Assembly: GCF_030253575.1 (NCBI RefSeq)
Contig: NC_080562.1
Coordinates: 42,447,852 to 42,511,851 of the forward strand
DNA length: 64,000 nucleotides
Reading direction: 5' to 3'
Source: Rhododendron vialii
Taxonomy: Eukaryota; Streptophyta; Magnoliopsida; Ericales; Ericaceae
The stretch's first letter is position 1. Every line of letters starts with the position of its first letter. The notes below the pieces were generated by a model. It did no database searches and was not told the DNA's origin. It worked only from the letters and a program-made list of their open reading frames with translations. Of the stretch, positions 1 to 10,519 are shown piece after piece. Made by a program: the position numbers and the translations under genes.

Positions 1-264
1 TCAGTTTAGAGGATGACTCACACTTCTTTTTTTTCAAACTACCCTTTAACTGCCTAAATAAACTGCCAGCCCAATTTTTTTCACCCCTTTTCTACTTTCA
101 CATCCCAGATATCATTACAGACTAATCAAAAGTCAAGATTTTTCGCTTTCCATCTTTTGCATAACTCAGTTTGCTCGTGCATCGTATATGCCCTGGCGTC
201 TAGTATCAATCTACATATGTATATGTATTTATGGAGAGAGAGAGAGAGAAAGAGGAATTGTTAC

Positions 265-470
265 CGTTAGTGGTGTCTTTTGCCAATCCACCGATGAAGA
301 TCTTCCTGAAATTCAAACAATTAAAGTTCAAAATTAGGGTAGGAAATTCTTGAACAGCCTAATTATTAAACGAATGAAATGAAAAAGGCGTGAAAAGGGC
401 ATCTATCTAACCCAGGACTAGCACCATCATCTCCTGAGCGGGGGTTGAAGCTCTTCGATTTCGAACCCAT
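265..470 (-). CDS. hnRNP-type RRM RNA-binding protein, first two coding exons (partial)
   Basis: Exon 1 is 412-470 and exon 2 is 265-305, reading leftward; the gene runs off the left edge. Exon 1 encodes MGSKSKSFNPRSGDDGASPG and exon 2 continues KIFIGGLAKDTTN, which is the start of the first RRM (RNP2 motif IFIGGL) in plant hnRNP1/musashi-like proteins. Splice signals are good: donor GT at 411-410, acceptor TTTCAG at 306-311, donor GT at 264-263, and phases fit (59 nt, then 41 nt). The family has two RRMs and a Gly-rich tail and binds pre-mRNA or mRNA in the nucleus and cytoplasm. Positions 1-262 are intron with nothing recognisable apart from a short GA run (235-250). The next exon must lie outside the window. 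Relics of exons of this gene type recur near 1.7, 26.9 and 40.4 kb. Confidence 0.82.
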
Positions 471-877
471 GATCTCTCTCTCACCAGCTCTCTCTGGTTT
501 GCTTCGGGAGACTTTCACCGGCCTCACACGATGATGAAAGGGATCTTCTAGGGTTTGTGATAAGGATATCGACGGGGGATGGAGAGGGGTAGAATGGATC
601 TAGGGCTTGTTAACAAATGATTTACGTAATTTTACAAAGTTCCTTTATACAAGTAAAGTTAAATGCGTTCTTAGTACTAGCGTTTTTATTACTGCGGCCA
701 AATCCAATAAGCTATGGGTGCAAAGCCGTTGCTGGCCGGAAACTTTTACAGTTTAAAAGCGTTCTTATTAGTAACGCTTTCTATTTGTTTTTGTACTTTA
801 CTCCTGGGCGCAAACTTTGACGCTTTGGTTAAAACCGTTTTTACTGCTTACGGTTTTCTTTCTTTTGCTGCGGCGGC

Positions 878-986
878 CGGGCCAGAAATTGGGCCTGTCG
901 GACTTCTTGGGCTTGAAGTAGACCAACCTATATATTAAGTCCAAAACAATTGAAATAGGTCCAAACTAATTTTTAAAAATCTTTCT
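878..986 (+). repeat. Direct repeat, left copy, flanking plastid insert
   Basis: About 105 bp reading GGGCCAGAAATTGGGCCTGT onward recurs at 1447-1568 with few differences; the right copy carries a 12-14 bp extra segment (GGATTGTAAATT). The two copies bracket the plastid rps3 fragment exactly at its left edge. The sequence codes for nothing recognisable. Confidence 0.85.
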
Positions 987-1440
987 ATGAAAAATTACGT
1001 ACAAAAGAATAGGAGAATCGTTTCTGGCCTCTTGGGAATTGCGCATATAGAGATTCAAAAAAGAATCGATCTGATCCAAGTCTGAATCTATTTGGCATTC
1101 CCAAAACTCTTAAAAGAAAGTCCAATGACAGCATTACAGATGAATCTACAAAAAGAATTTTATTGTGTAAATCAAAAACTCAACATTGATATTACAAGAA
1201 TTGCAAAACCTCATGGAAACTCTATTATTCTTGCACAATACATAGCCGGACAATTAAAATATAGAGTTCCATTTCGAAAAGCAATGAAAAGGGCTATTGA
1301 AAAAACAAAAAAGCAAAGACAAAAAGTGACAAAGAAAAGACCAAAAATGGATTAAATGGACAACTCGTAGAAAGAAAGGAAAAAAAGTCACAAATAAAGG
1401 CCTAAAAGAAAAAGATCCTTTTTTTTAAACAGTTGTTGGA
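987..1440 (+). pseudogene. rps3: Plastid rps3 fragment in nuclear DNA (NUPT)
   Basis: Translation from about 987 gives [20 protein letters not shown] then [11 protein letters not shown], a TGA stop, then segments such as [19 protein letters not shown] and [19 protein letters not shown]. These match the N-terminal to middle part of plastid ribosomal protein S3. The 5' start and the C-terminal half are absent. After about 1300 the sequence becomes a lysine-rich A-rich stretch I cannot match. With an in-frame stop and truncated ends it cannot make a functional S3. It is best read as plastid DNA inserted into the nucleus, and it lies between two direct repeats (878-986 and 1447-1568). Confidence 0.85.
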
Positions 1441-1446
1441 CTGGTC

Positions 1447-1568
1447 GGGCCAGAAATTGGATTGTAAATTGGGCCTGTTGGACTTCTTGGGCTTGAAGTA
1501 GACCTACCTATATATTAAGCCCAAAAACAATTGAAATAGGTCCAAACTAATTTTTAAAAATCTTTCAA
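1447..1568 (+). repeat. Direct repeat, right copy, flanking plastid insert
   Basis: Second copy of the 878-986 sequence, same orientation, ending at the same AATTTTTAAAAATCTTTC boundary. The pair suggests that the plastid DNA was inserted together with a local duplication. Confidence 0.85.
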
Positions 1569-1682
1569 GTGACCTCAAAATGCTTCTTTTTCTTTTCTTT
1601 TTCCCTCAAAAATCTCCGAGATAAATATTTCCACCATTATTTTTTTTAAATTATTTTCATAAGATTTCTTGTTTTTTTTTGG

Positions 1683-1750
1683 CCATTAGTTGAATCTTTT
1701 GCTTATCCACGCAGATGAAGACCTTCCTCAAATTCCAACAATAATAATGG
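1683..1750 (-). pseudogene. Relic of hnRNP exon 2 with its intron end
   Basis: On the minus strand the sequence reads TTGGAATTTGAGGAAGGTCT followed by TCATCTGCGTGGATAAGC. It resembles the acceptor and exon 2 of the hnRNP gene at 265-315 (TTTGAATTTCAG then GAAGATCTTCATCGGTGGAT) base for base, with several changes and a damaged acceptor (GAG for CAG). Non-functional duplicate. The surrounding 1570-2020 is AT-rich and otherwise empty. Confidence 0.55.
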
Positions 1751-2026
1751 AAAATTATACTAGAAAGGGTATGCTTTAAAATTTCAATTTTTTTTCCAAA
1801 AATCGAGCTTAAAAAAAATGTAATTGAATCAATCCTCAAGCTAGGTTTGGATTAAAAAGTTGGGAGTAACTTTTTTTTTTGTCTTTATTTATTTATTTTT
1901 TATATATTTCATATTTATTAGTTTTACGTTGAATTTTTGTGATTTATTAATTTATCCCGATAAAATAAATTAATAAGTAATAAAAGTTTGACGCAATTTT
2001 TTGATACCTCATTTTTTTTTAGGAAC

Positions 2027-2198
2027 AACCATTGTAGCGCAGTTGGTTGTCTCATTTGGCCTCTCTAGTGGAGGCGTAAGTTCAAACCCCACGATGGGCG
2101 CAATTTGTGTCCAGGACTATGAACAGCTTCTGAACCCTTGTAAACTACCGTAACATTAACTAACTAACTAATTCCCAAAAGGTGAAAAAAAAAAGTTC
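2027..2198 (+). mobile_element. tRNA-derived SINE with poly-A tail
   Basis: The head carries a perfect Pol III A box (TAGCGCAGTTGG, about 2037-2048) and a B box-like AGTTCAAACCCC (about 2081-2092), spaced as in a tRNA. A tRNA-unrelated body follows, ending in a run of A at 2187-2196. This is the structure of a plant SINE. It lies just upstream of the FAR1-like gene. Confidence 0.78.
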
Positions 2199-2280
2199 AT
2201 GGAATAAAAAATGCAGTGCTTTTATACGGCATGGACTTTTCCTTTTCACCCAACCAGGGCATTTCCCTTTCACACTCCAT

Positions 2281-2531
2281 AACTCACTCACTCTCTGTCT
2301 CCCTCTACACCTCTCTCATTCTCCCAACTTTATTTTCCCCTAAAATGGAAGAGTGAACCCATTTGCCTTCCACGGTAGGAATTGCAATCTAGATACTGTG
2401 AAAACCTCTGGGTTTTTCCCTACTCTTGCAGAATTGGTGAGAAATGAAAGCCACAAAGATCCAATTTTTTTCGAGGCAATCCATAGTTTCATGGGGGGTT
2501 TTAGCACTGGGAGCCCTCTGAACCAACCAGT
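2281..2531 (+). other. Probable 5' untranslated exon of the FAR1-like/DMS3 locus
   Basis: CT-rich leader followed by a consensus donor (CAGTGTAAGTTC; GT at 2532). The acceptor TTTGTAG ends at 2697, four bases before the ATG at 2702. No ATG in this exon continues in frame. The exon start is not defined by sequence; 2281 is the beginning of the CT-rich leader. Confidence 0.5.
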
Positions 2532-2701
2532 GTAAGTTCTCTATACGTAATTCTTGCTAAATTTCTTTCAATCTGGTTTGATTCACATCTCTCTTTGGGT
2601 ATTGGTTGTGTTATTCTTCTCACAGCTAGTCTCAGTTGCGGGGTATATGTTTCATGTATTGATTTTGGTTTTGGATACATTATTACTTCATTTGTAGGAC
2701 A

Positions 2702-4687
2702 ATGGATGAACCAATGATTGATACCGAGTTAAACGAGCTTCGTAATGATGAAGAAAGGGTTGTGCAATTAGAAGGAAATTTACTGGAGTTGAATGAGTAC
2801 CCAACAGATTCAGTGCACATCCATGAAGGTACAGAATTTCCTGAATGTGGGCAAAAGAAAGATGATTCAGTTACAAATGAATTGGATCCTTTTATTGGTC
2901 AACGTTTTCGTAGTGAAGAAGAAGCTTTCATTTGCTACAGACAATATGCATATAGGAATGGATTTTCAGTTCGGAAAGATCGATCTTTTGTAAAAAATGA
3001 AGAAGTAAGAAGACGTGACTTTTGTTGTCAACGTGAAGGAAAACCTCCTGTGAAACTATTTGATCCATCCAAGGAACAACGAAATAGAAAATCGGTAAAA
3101 TGTGGATGCAAAGCTCGGATGCGTATCACTTTAAGGAAATCCGGGGATATGTTTCCTCAAGAATGGCATGTCACAGAGTTTGTTAAAGAGCACAACCATG
3201 AACGGTTGACTCCCACGGGAGTTCGGTTTCTTCCAGAAATTAGAAAAAATACTAAGGAGGATGAAGATGGTTTTCTTTTATTAGAAGGCCTTTCGGAAGA
3301 CTCCGTTAGCAATGAATTCGATCCTTTTATTGGTCAATGTTTTCTTAGTGAAGAAGAAGCTTTTATTTGCTACAAACAATATGCAAGTAGGAATGGATTT
3401 TCAATTCGTAAAGATCGCACATTCAAAAAAAATGAAGAATTAAGAAGACGTGACTTTTGTTGTCAATGTCATGGAAAACGTCCTTTGAAACTTCTAGATC
3501 CATCCAAGGGACAACGAAACAGAAAATCTATAAAATGTGGATGCAGAGCTCGGATGCGTATCACTTGGAGAAAATCATTCGATATTTTTCCTCAAGAATG
3601 GCAGATCACAGAGTTTGTTAAAGAACACACCCATGACCTGTTGACTCCTACAGAAGTTTGGTTTCCTCCCGTAAATCAAAAAATTAAAGAGGAGGATGAA
3701 GCTCGTATTCTTTCACTAAAAGAAGAAGGCCATTCGGTTGGACAAATAGTGCGTGTCATGCAACTTGAAAAATATTTGAATCATGACTATCTTCCATTCT
3801 TCGAGAAAGATGTTTGCGACCTTGTTACTAGAATAAAAGGGAAGGATGGAGTCAATGATGCAACTGATCTTTTAAAACATTGTGAAGCTGCAAAAGCAGA
3901 AAATTGTGAGTTTCGATATGCTTTTACAATAGACGAAGAAAGAAAGTTGGAGCATCTTTTTTGGTCTCCAGCCCACTCTTTTGATTGGTACCAAAAATGC
4001 GGGGATGTTGTTGTGTTTGATACTACTCACAAGATCAATGCATATGAAATGCCTTTTGGCATTTTTGTGGGAGTCAATAACAATGGGAAGACAATATTGT
4101 TTGGATGTGCACTTCTCCGAAACAAGACTACAAGTGCTTTTCAGTGGTTGATGAAGGTAAGTTATACAACCACAATTTTTTAGATGTATATTTATTCTGG
4201 TTTTATATTCGTTTCGGGTTTTGATACAATTAACGGTAATTTGTAGACATTTGTATCTTTGATGAAGAAACAACCAAAGACCATCCTAACTGATCAAGAT
4301 CCAAGGATGACTGAAGCAATTGCAAAAGAGTTTTCATCAACAAAACATAGCTTTTGCATATGGCACATTACCAGTAAATTTAGTGGTTGGTTTATGGGTG
4401 TTCTTCGAAGAAACTATCCATGCTGGTGTGCTGATTTTGATAAGTTATATCACTTGGATACTCCAGAAGAGTTTGAGTATCAGTGGTCTCGAGTAGTTAC
4501 GAAATATAATTTGCATAGCAACAAGCATGTTGCTGGTTTGTATGAAATTAAGCATTTTTGGGTGCCTGCTTACTTGCGTGATCATTTCTTTGGAGGGATG
4601 ATAACGACGGGAAGATCAGAAAGTATAAATGCATTCATAAAGCGGTTCACTAGCTCTCATACGAATCTGGAACAATTTGTCAGACAG
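2702..4687 (+). CDS. FAR1-related sequence (FRS)-like protein, 5' part of a possible FRS-DMS3 fusion
   Basis: Coding exons 2702-4156 and 4247-4687, both phase 0, with donors AAG/gtaagt (4157) and CAG/gttagt (4688) and acceptor ttgtag (4246). The 632 residues hold two FAR1 DNA-binding domains in tandem (about 64-170 and 208-315), each with Cys-Cys, a CGC and a C-terminal H-x-H (H164/H166; H309/H311). A MULE transposase-derived core follows (about 400-630) with the acidic positions D440 (VFDTT), D500/D502 (TDQD) and E610 (GRSESIN) still present. Known members (FHY3, FAR1, FRS) are nuclear DNA-binding regulators domesticated from Mutator-like transposases. The SWIM zinc finger that normally ends the family is missing. 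The last FRS exon splices in frame to a DMS3 exon at 4751. Alternatively the unspliced frame runs on to a stop at 5201-5203 and makes a stand-alone truncated FRS. Family call is firm; the 3' end is uncertain. Confidence 0.85.
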
Positions 4688-4721
4688 GTTAGTAATCTTT
4701 TTCATACCGTATTTGCTTGGG

Positions 4722-5315
4722 AAAGATTGATTAGTTTATTTCGGCTTCAGTTCATACAAAAGCTTCATCCAGCACTGAAACATGCTGTTCACTGTGTTCA
4801 GAACAATGCCTGTCTCAATGCAAGGGATGAATTGCAAAATGCAGCACTCTGTCCAGCAGAAACAGTGTTGTATACTTCTACGGTTGTTAAGGTTCTTTTA
4901 CAACTGTGGTGCTGTGTCAAAGTAATTCTGGATTTGTTTATTTTGGCTTTCGATTCATACAAAGGCTTCATCATCCAGGATCCTTCAGCACTGGAGCATA
5001 CTGTTCAGAATGATTCCTGTATTAATGGAAGGGATGAATTGCAAAATGCAGCACTCGGTCCTGCATCTAAGGTTGTCAAGGTTCTTTTAAAACTGCGGTG
5101 TTGCGTCAAAGTATTACTTGATTTGTTGATTTCGTCTTTCAGTTCATACAAAGGCTTCATCCATCCGGTATCATTCAACACTGAAGTGTACTGTTCAGAA
5201 TGATTGTTGTCTAAACGCAGGGGTTGAATTTTAAAATGCAGCACTTGGTCCGAGTTTTACGTACAAATAAGATTGTTAAGCTTATTTTAAAACTGCAGCG
5301 TAGTGTCAAAGTATT
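4722..5315 (+). repeat. Three tandem copies of a DMS3 exon with flanking intron
   Basis: Unit of about 190-203 bp; the exon part begins TTCATACAAA at 4751, 4954 and 5143. Copy 1 (exon 4751-4882) keeps both acceptor and donor. Copy 2 has lost the acceptor AG (TTTCGA for TTCAG) but keeps an open frame and the donor. Copy 3 keeps the acceptor but has an in-frame TGA. All contain a DELQNAAL-like segment or its decayed form, matching the conserved D-E-M/L-Q-N patch near the DMS3 N terminus. Confidence 0.85.
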
Positions 5316-8300
5316 GCAACGGAAAGATCTTTTATTGGGTGGTAATTCTTATGTTGATATGGCAAAGTTGCAATTGATGGCATACTTGTCTCGTTAAACG
5401 GTTGATTTTCATTATGAAGAATCTGGATGAGTAATTTCGTGTTGCTTTAATCCCATCAGAAGCTCGAGGAAGATCTACAAATGCAAGGTCTAAAATTAAA
5501 ATGGCATGAAAATAATATCAAAAATTTTGAGTCTCAGATATGCAGATTGGAGGCCTCCATTCGAGATATGCAAGGTATATTGTTTTCCAAGTTTTAGTTT
5601 AACTGTGTGTAGTGTCCATGATTTTAATCTTCAAATTTATAATTCGCATGTTACAAAAATCATTTTTTCAAAAACAAATCATGGCTTCTGCTAGAAATTA
5701 CCATCTTTATTGATATGCTGGCATATCAAATTGGACTGATGCAAGATTCAAGGGAGAATTATGATTTGAGTGATGGGTGTGTCAGTCACACTCTTTGAAA
5801 AGTTGTCCCCTAATTAGGCAGAGGGAACAATGTGATTGATGTTTGTCAACAAAAAAAATTTAGTATGCACAACTCACTCAATTGCATTATTTACATCCTA
5901 CCCCTCGTTCATTCCAAAGATGAACTTCCTTCTCTTTGATTCTCTCTTTGGTAAGAGTTTATTGAAGAAACATAGTACAAATGACAAGAACACAAAACGG
6001 GGAGCTAATATCTTTCAATTATAACAAGTTCCTTCTCTCTGATTACTGCTACATGAAATTGAGTTATTTTTATAAGATATTGTTTGGACCTTAATAGTTA
6101 CATTTTGAACTTTGGTGGCACCACTTCGGAAAGGAAATTGTTTTGAGTTTTTCCATAAGTTTAAGACCTTGATTCCCTTGTGATCATGTGTTGTTTCCTC
6201 AAATTATTTCATTAGATTTTTTCCTGACAATTATTTTGTCAGTTAGTCTTGGGACATATGAATCGTCGAGTGCTCCATTGATGGAAGCTGAGGACTATAC
6301 TCGCATGGAAAGTGAGGAGGAAACAGTAGACCATATCATAAAGCATGAAAAATCTGCAGCTGGCATTTTGTGCTCGCTGAAAAGTAGTCATGGTAGCCAA
6401 GCTTCTCATCTTCTGTTGACCAAGGATGTTCTGGGTATTGTTGCTCAACTTGGGAAAGTGGATGATGACAATCTCAGCAGGTTCGTTGGGGAATTGTTGC
6501 TGTTCATGTTTTGATAGTTTACTTTGTGATTGTACCGTATATATTGTTTTGCATTTAGCTTTGTTTGATCATTTATCATACATTTTGTCATGGAGATGGT
6601 AAAAAATTATTTGGCCTATGCTAATGACATATGGGGCTACTGATTGAATAGAGGTCTTCTGGACCATGTGTAATTAGCCAATTAGGTTAAGTGTGCATGG
6701 ATGTATGTGCTTACGAGTGGGTACTAATACTATGGGTGTAGTTTTTACAAAGATGTCTTGGCGATGGCTTGCTAACTTCACTTGATTAAGGGCTCCTCAG
6801 AGAGTCTTGCTATTATCGCTAATCTTTAGTATACTTGACCATGTTCTATACTCTTCCTCTGGATCCAGGCTTCTCGCAGAGTACCTTGGGATAGAAACTA
6901 TGTTGGCAATTGTCTGCAAGACTTGTGATTCTGTTAAAGGTCTGGAAACATATGAGAAAGATGGTTCTATAACTAAAAGTTCTGGTATTCACGGGCTTGG
7001 AATTTCTATAGGGAGGAAGTTGGATGGTCGTTTTCTCGTCATTTGTCTAGAGAATTTAAGGTATCTGGCCAATGAATCATCCTTTTCTCTTGCTACCTAG
7101 AGTTGTATTTTGCGGACATTTTATAACTTCTTTTTTTTCCATCTCAGACCATATTCTGGCGAGTTTATATGTGATGACCCCCAACATAGGCTGGATCTTC
7201 TGAAGCCAAGATTACCAAATGGGGAACCTCCACCTGGCTTTCTTGGGTTTGCGGTGAATATGATCAACATTGATAATGACAACTTATTTTGTGTCACGGC
7301 CAATGGTCATGGCCTACGGGAGATTCTTTTCTATAACCTCTTCTCTGGTCTTCAAGTGTACAGAACAAGAACAGATATGCTACACGCTCTTCCTTGTATA
7401 AGAAGTGGAGCCATATCTTTAGACGGTGGGATAATAAAGACTACTGGCATGTTTTCCCTGGGAAACCGGTAAGAATCTCAGCCTAATAGGGCCATGTTCC
7501 TACTATGTATGTTAGTAGATTCTAAGTTTTGTTTTTCTTCCTGCTTCGGCATTCGTCCTTTTGAATCACTATATTCTAAGGGAAAACATAGCTGTAAAAT
7601 TCCCGAAAAGCTGTGGAACGTCAAATCTACGTGCCAACTATTTTGAAACTGCAAGGCGGATAACAGAGATGAAATGGGACAAAGAGAGGAGGCTGGAAGA
7701 CATGCAGAGGGAACGGGTCTTACTGGACCACACAAGGTACAATTTCGACATAAAGAAAAAAGAGCTTCTCAAGTTCATCGCAGGAAGCTCGTCATATGTG
7801 ACTCAGGTAATTAAAGCCCTTGTGTGTATCTTGATTAATAGTGTACCTATCGAAGTAGTAATTCATTTCTGTATATAATCAGTGGCTGCCACACAGATTA
7901 ACAGTAAGTATAGGTTAGCTTGAACTGAAATTTTTATCATAGTTTTCTTGTTTGGTGCAATTACTCAGGAACAACTTAATTTTATGTCAAGAGGAAGGTA
8001 CTATAATTCTGTACAAGCCACAGCAGTCACAACTTACGGCTTTTTCTGCTCCAGAAGTTGTGCCACAATGTTTGTCACAAGTTTGACAAAAAAAAAAATG
8101 ACTTCTGAAATTACTTCATTTCGATGCTTTTTGGCTTCTGCTTTTTATTAAGCCGCTTTTACATAAGTGCAAAACAAACACCCACCTATGGTGACTTAGT
8201 GGAAGTTAGAGATCCAAATTCTCGTATGATAACTGAGTGCTTAGTTTTTATCCCCGAAGATGTTCATAATCAGAATCAAGCCTGGTTCTTTTACTTAGCT

Positions 8301-8658
8301 ACTCTTTATGATTTATGAACTATGGTATTAGATGAAACTCTCTCTCTTCTGAAGTATTATTCTATAATCAAATGGTAGCTCCAAACTGTGAATGAAGCAG
8401 TTTTCTTGTAGATGAACAAAGAATATGTCAAAGGATAAGGAAGGAATGAATCTGGTTGATCATGTTCATTTCTGGATTAGCAAATTAGGGTCTTTTTTGT
8501 GGGGTAAATAGATTAGCAAATCAAGTCCTTAGCTCTAAAAGTTTGATAAGTATGCACGGAGTTTAATCTTTCATAAAAATGTGATGGAACTTTAAGATAT
8601 GCTCTAATTATACAATGTGCAGCATCAGATTCAGGCAAGGCGATTGACTCCGACGTGA
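4751..8658 (+). CDS. DMS3: DMS3, SMC-hinge protein of RNA-directed DNA methylation
   Basis: Exons 4751-4882, 5460-5574, 6243-6480, 6869-7060, 7148-7468, 7581-7806 and 8623-8658 all have GT-AG borders and consistent phase, giving 419 residues, the usual DMS3 length (about 420). The coiled-coil segment starts [10 protein letters not shown]. The hinge-like core contains [63 protein letters not shown] and [11 protein letters not shown]. The protein ends RRLTPT. DMS3 joins DRD1 and RDM1 in the DDR complex, which recruits RNA polymerase V to chromatin. There is no in-frame ATG in or near the first exon; the frame enters from the FAR1-like exon ending at 4687. Either the gene is a fusion or its own first exon is unidentified. 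GMI1-type proteins share this domain, but no GHKL ATPase is seen here. Confidence 0.88.
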
Positions 8659-9532
8659 TATCTGTATTGAAGGTTATTGGAGATTGCTTATTTTCTCTCC
8701 GCGCTAATTTCTATATACGATCCTCAATGGAATTCGATCGTCTCAACACTCTCCTTGAGCTTGGCTCCGGGGACTTTCGCGATAGGACTTCAGAAGCCTT
8801 GGGGTTTGCTGTCTTCAGTCTTTGTTTAGTGGAGATAGTGATTCTTGTAAATTCAACGAGTCCCCCTCATCTTTTATTGTCTACTTTAGCTTTGGATGTA
8901 GCCATGTAGGGGCTCCTTGTAACAAAAGTACAATGTGAAGTAATTCTGTATCACTTTCTCTTTCCATTTTCCCGGCCCGGCAAATCCAGGATCCAAATAC
9001 AGATTTAGGGATAAAAGTGAGAGTAACAAAACATTGGGTTTGTTTGGTTTGGATTTTGAGGGTGATTTTTGGGGTGATGAGTAAAGGGAGAGATAGAGAA
9101 ATGCGAGTAATAATTGGAGAAAATTTAGTGGGACCGTGCGCAAAGAGAGGGTTTGGTTAGAGAGACCCAAAGTGAACACAGTCGAAGTGTTTGCATTTTC
9201 GTGGCATGCAGGTTATCCAAGACTCGTACTAATATTAACTTCGACTATGGCGTACCCCTTTTCAAGCACACGTTGGTAGAAATTAAACTAGGTTCCGGGG
9301 AATGTCATGTTACGTCTTTGCTCTCATCTATTTCCCTTGACTATAAAACCAGAGTTTGTTCTTGTTTCACCATCTCTCCTAATCAAAAAAATTAGTTTAC
9401 AAATTAGTCAAGTCGTAATGGAAGAGAAAAATCATTCACTTCTTTTTTGATCGGCGAAAATTAAAACAATTTGTAATGCCTATTAGTAAAACGAGGTTGA
9501 GTATACTTGGAATTTTTTTGTTCTATGCTAAA
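8659..9532. other. 3' flank of DMS3 and repeat DNA
   Basis: The DMS3 3' untranslated region probably extends into this stretch. At 9028-9135 a GTTTGGTTTGGATTTTGAG sequence with a GAGAGATAGAGAAA-like tail resembles copies at 50990-51060 and, inverted, 25440-25520; it is probably a MITE end. I see no gene in the remainder. Confidence 0.4.
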
Positions 9533-9750
9533 ATCAACCATTGGAGACGAGGTTGTATAATTTGGCAAAAAAACACTTTTTGGTGCCAAATACATTATGA
9601 CTATAGCCATTATTCAACCACCCTTGAACATGCTCTTGGAGCTTAGAAGAGCAACATTCCAAAGTCTTATTGTCTGGTAAAAGCGCATTTTTGATCGATA
9701 ATTCTCTCACGTAATTGACCAATATCTTGGGGGCTTCTTCGCTGATCACC
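9533..9750. repeat. Dispersed repeat, copy 1
   Basis: Begins CAACCATTGGAGACGAGGTT and matches 26008-26200 along most of its length, including CACTTTTTGGTGC and GATAATTCTCTCAC blocks. No coding potential seen. Confidence 0.7.
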
Positions 9751-9807
9751 ATAAATAGAAAAGTTCATCTAAACGACAAGTTCGCCATTGTCAGATTGAT
9801 GGCAAGC

Positions 9808-9908
9808 CTTACAGGAAAACTGGCTCTTACTTTCCTTTGGCCAAATGTTACAATATTTCTTACAGGAAAACTGGCTCTTACTTTCCTTTGGCCAAATGTT
9901 ACAATATT
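9808..9908. repeat. 51-bp tandem duplication
   Basis: Two adjacent, nearly identical 51-bp units starting CTTACAGGAAAACTGGCTCT, at 9808-9858 and 9859-9908. The following DNA to about 10540 is AT-rich with GTCCGTTTGATTAG-type repeat ends and no gene. Confidence 0.9.
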
Positions 9909-10519
9909 CCTTTGGCTCTCGTATTTTCCGTAAATTATTAGAAAATACAAATTCAGGTTTCATAAAACAAATATTTAGAGATATATCTCACGTAGGGGTT
10001 TGCACAGGTTGGGTTGGAACGGGTTGGTTGAGTTTCTGGGCCGTTTTGAATCGTCACGGGCGGGTTGGAGTAAAAGTTTTGAGGAAACAATTGTAAATGA
10101 ATCTTCGAAAAACAATCTGTGAATTAAACGTTCTAAAAAAACATAGTAGTGAGAAATAAGCATTCATATTGTTACCAACTGGAAAATTAACAAGACTATT
10201 CGGGTCCGTTTGATTAGCGAGAAAAATATAATGGAAAGTGAAAATGATAGAAAGTGAAGTGAAATTAAAAAAAACTGTATTTTTTTTTCTCACATCCGTT
10301 TGATTAGAATGAATGTTTTGCAAGAAAATAATAGATAAAATAAGATATCCTTTTTGAAAAGGAGAAAACTTGCAAGAAAGTTAGAGTAATTATTGATGAA
10401 ATTAGAATAGAAGAGATGGAGGAAAAAGGATAAAGAAGGAAGTTAGAGTAATTTTTGTTGATTTTTTCAAGAAAGTAAAATTTTCTTGCACATTTTGTCA
10501 GAAAAAGTAAGGCAAACTC

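Noticed and set aside
617-938. Two short hydrophobic frames upstream of the plastid insert
   Set aside because: No homology, overlapping frames, and the region reads as repeat DNA.
5005-5203. Continuous reading of the FRS frame through the repeats to a stop at 5203 as the sole gene end
   Set aside because: Possible as an unspliced form, but it reads through good splice sites and decayed exon copies; kept only as an alternative.
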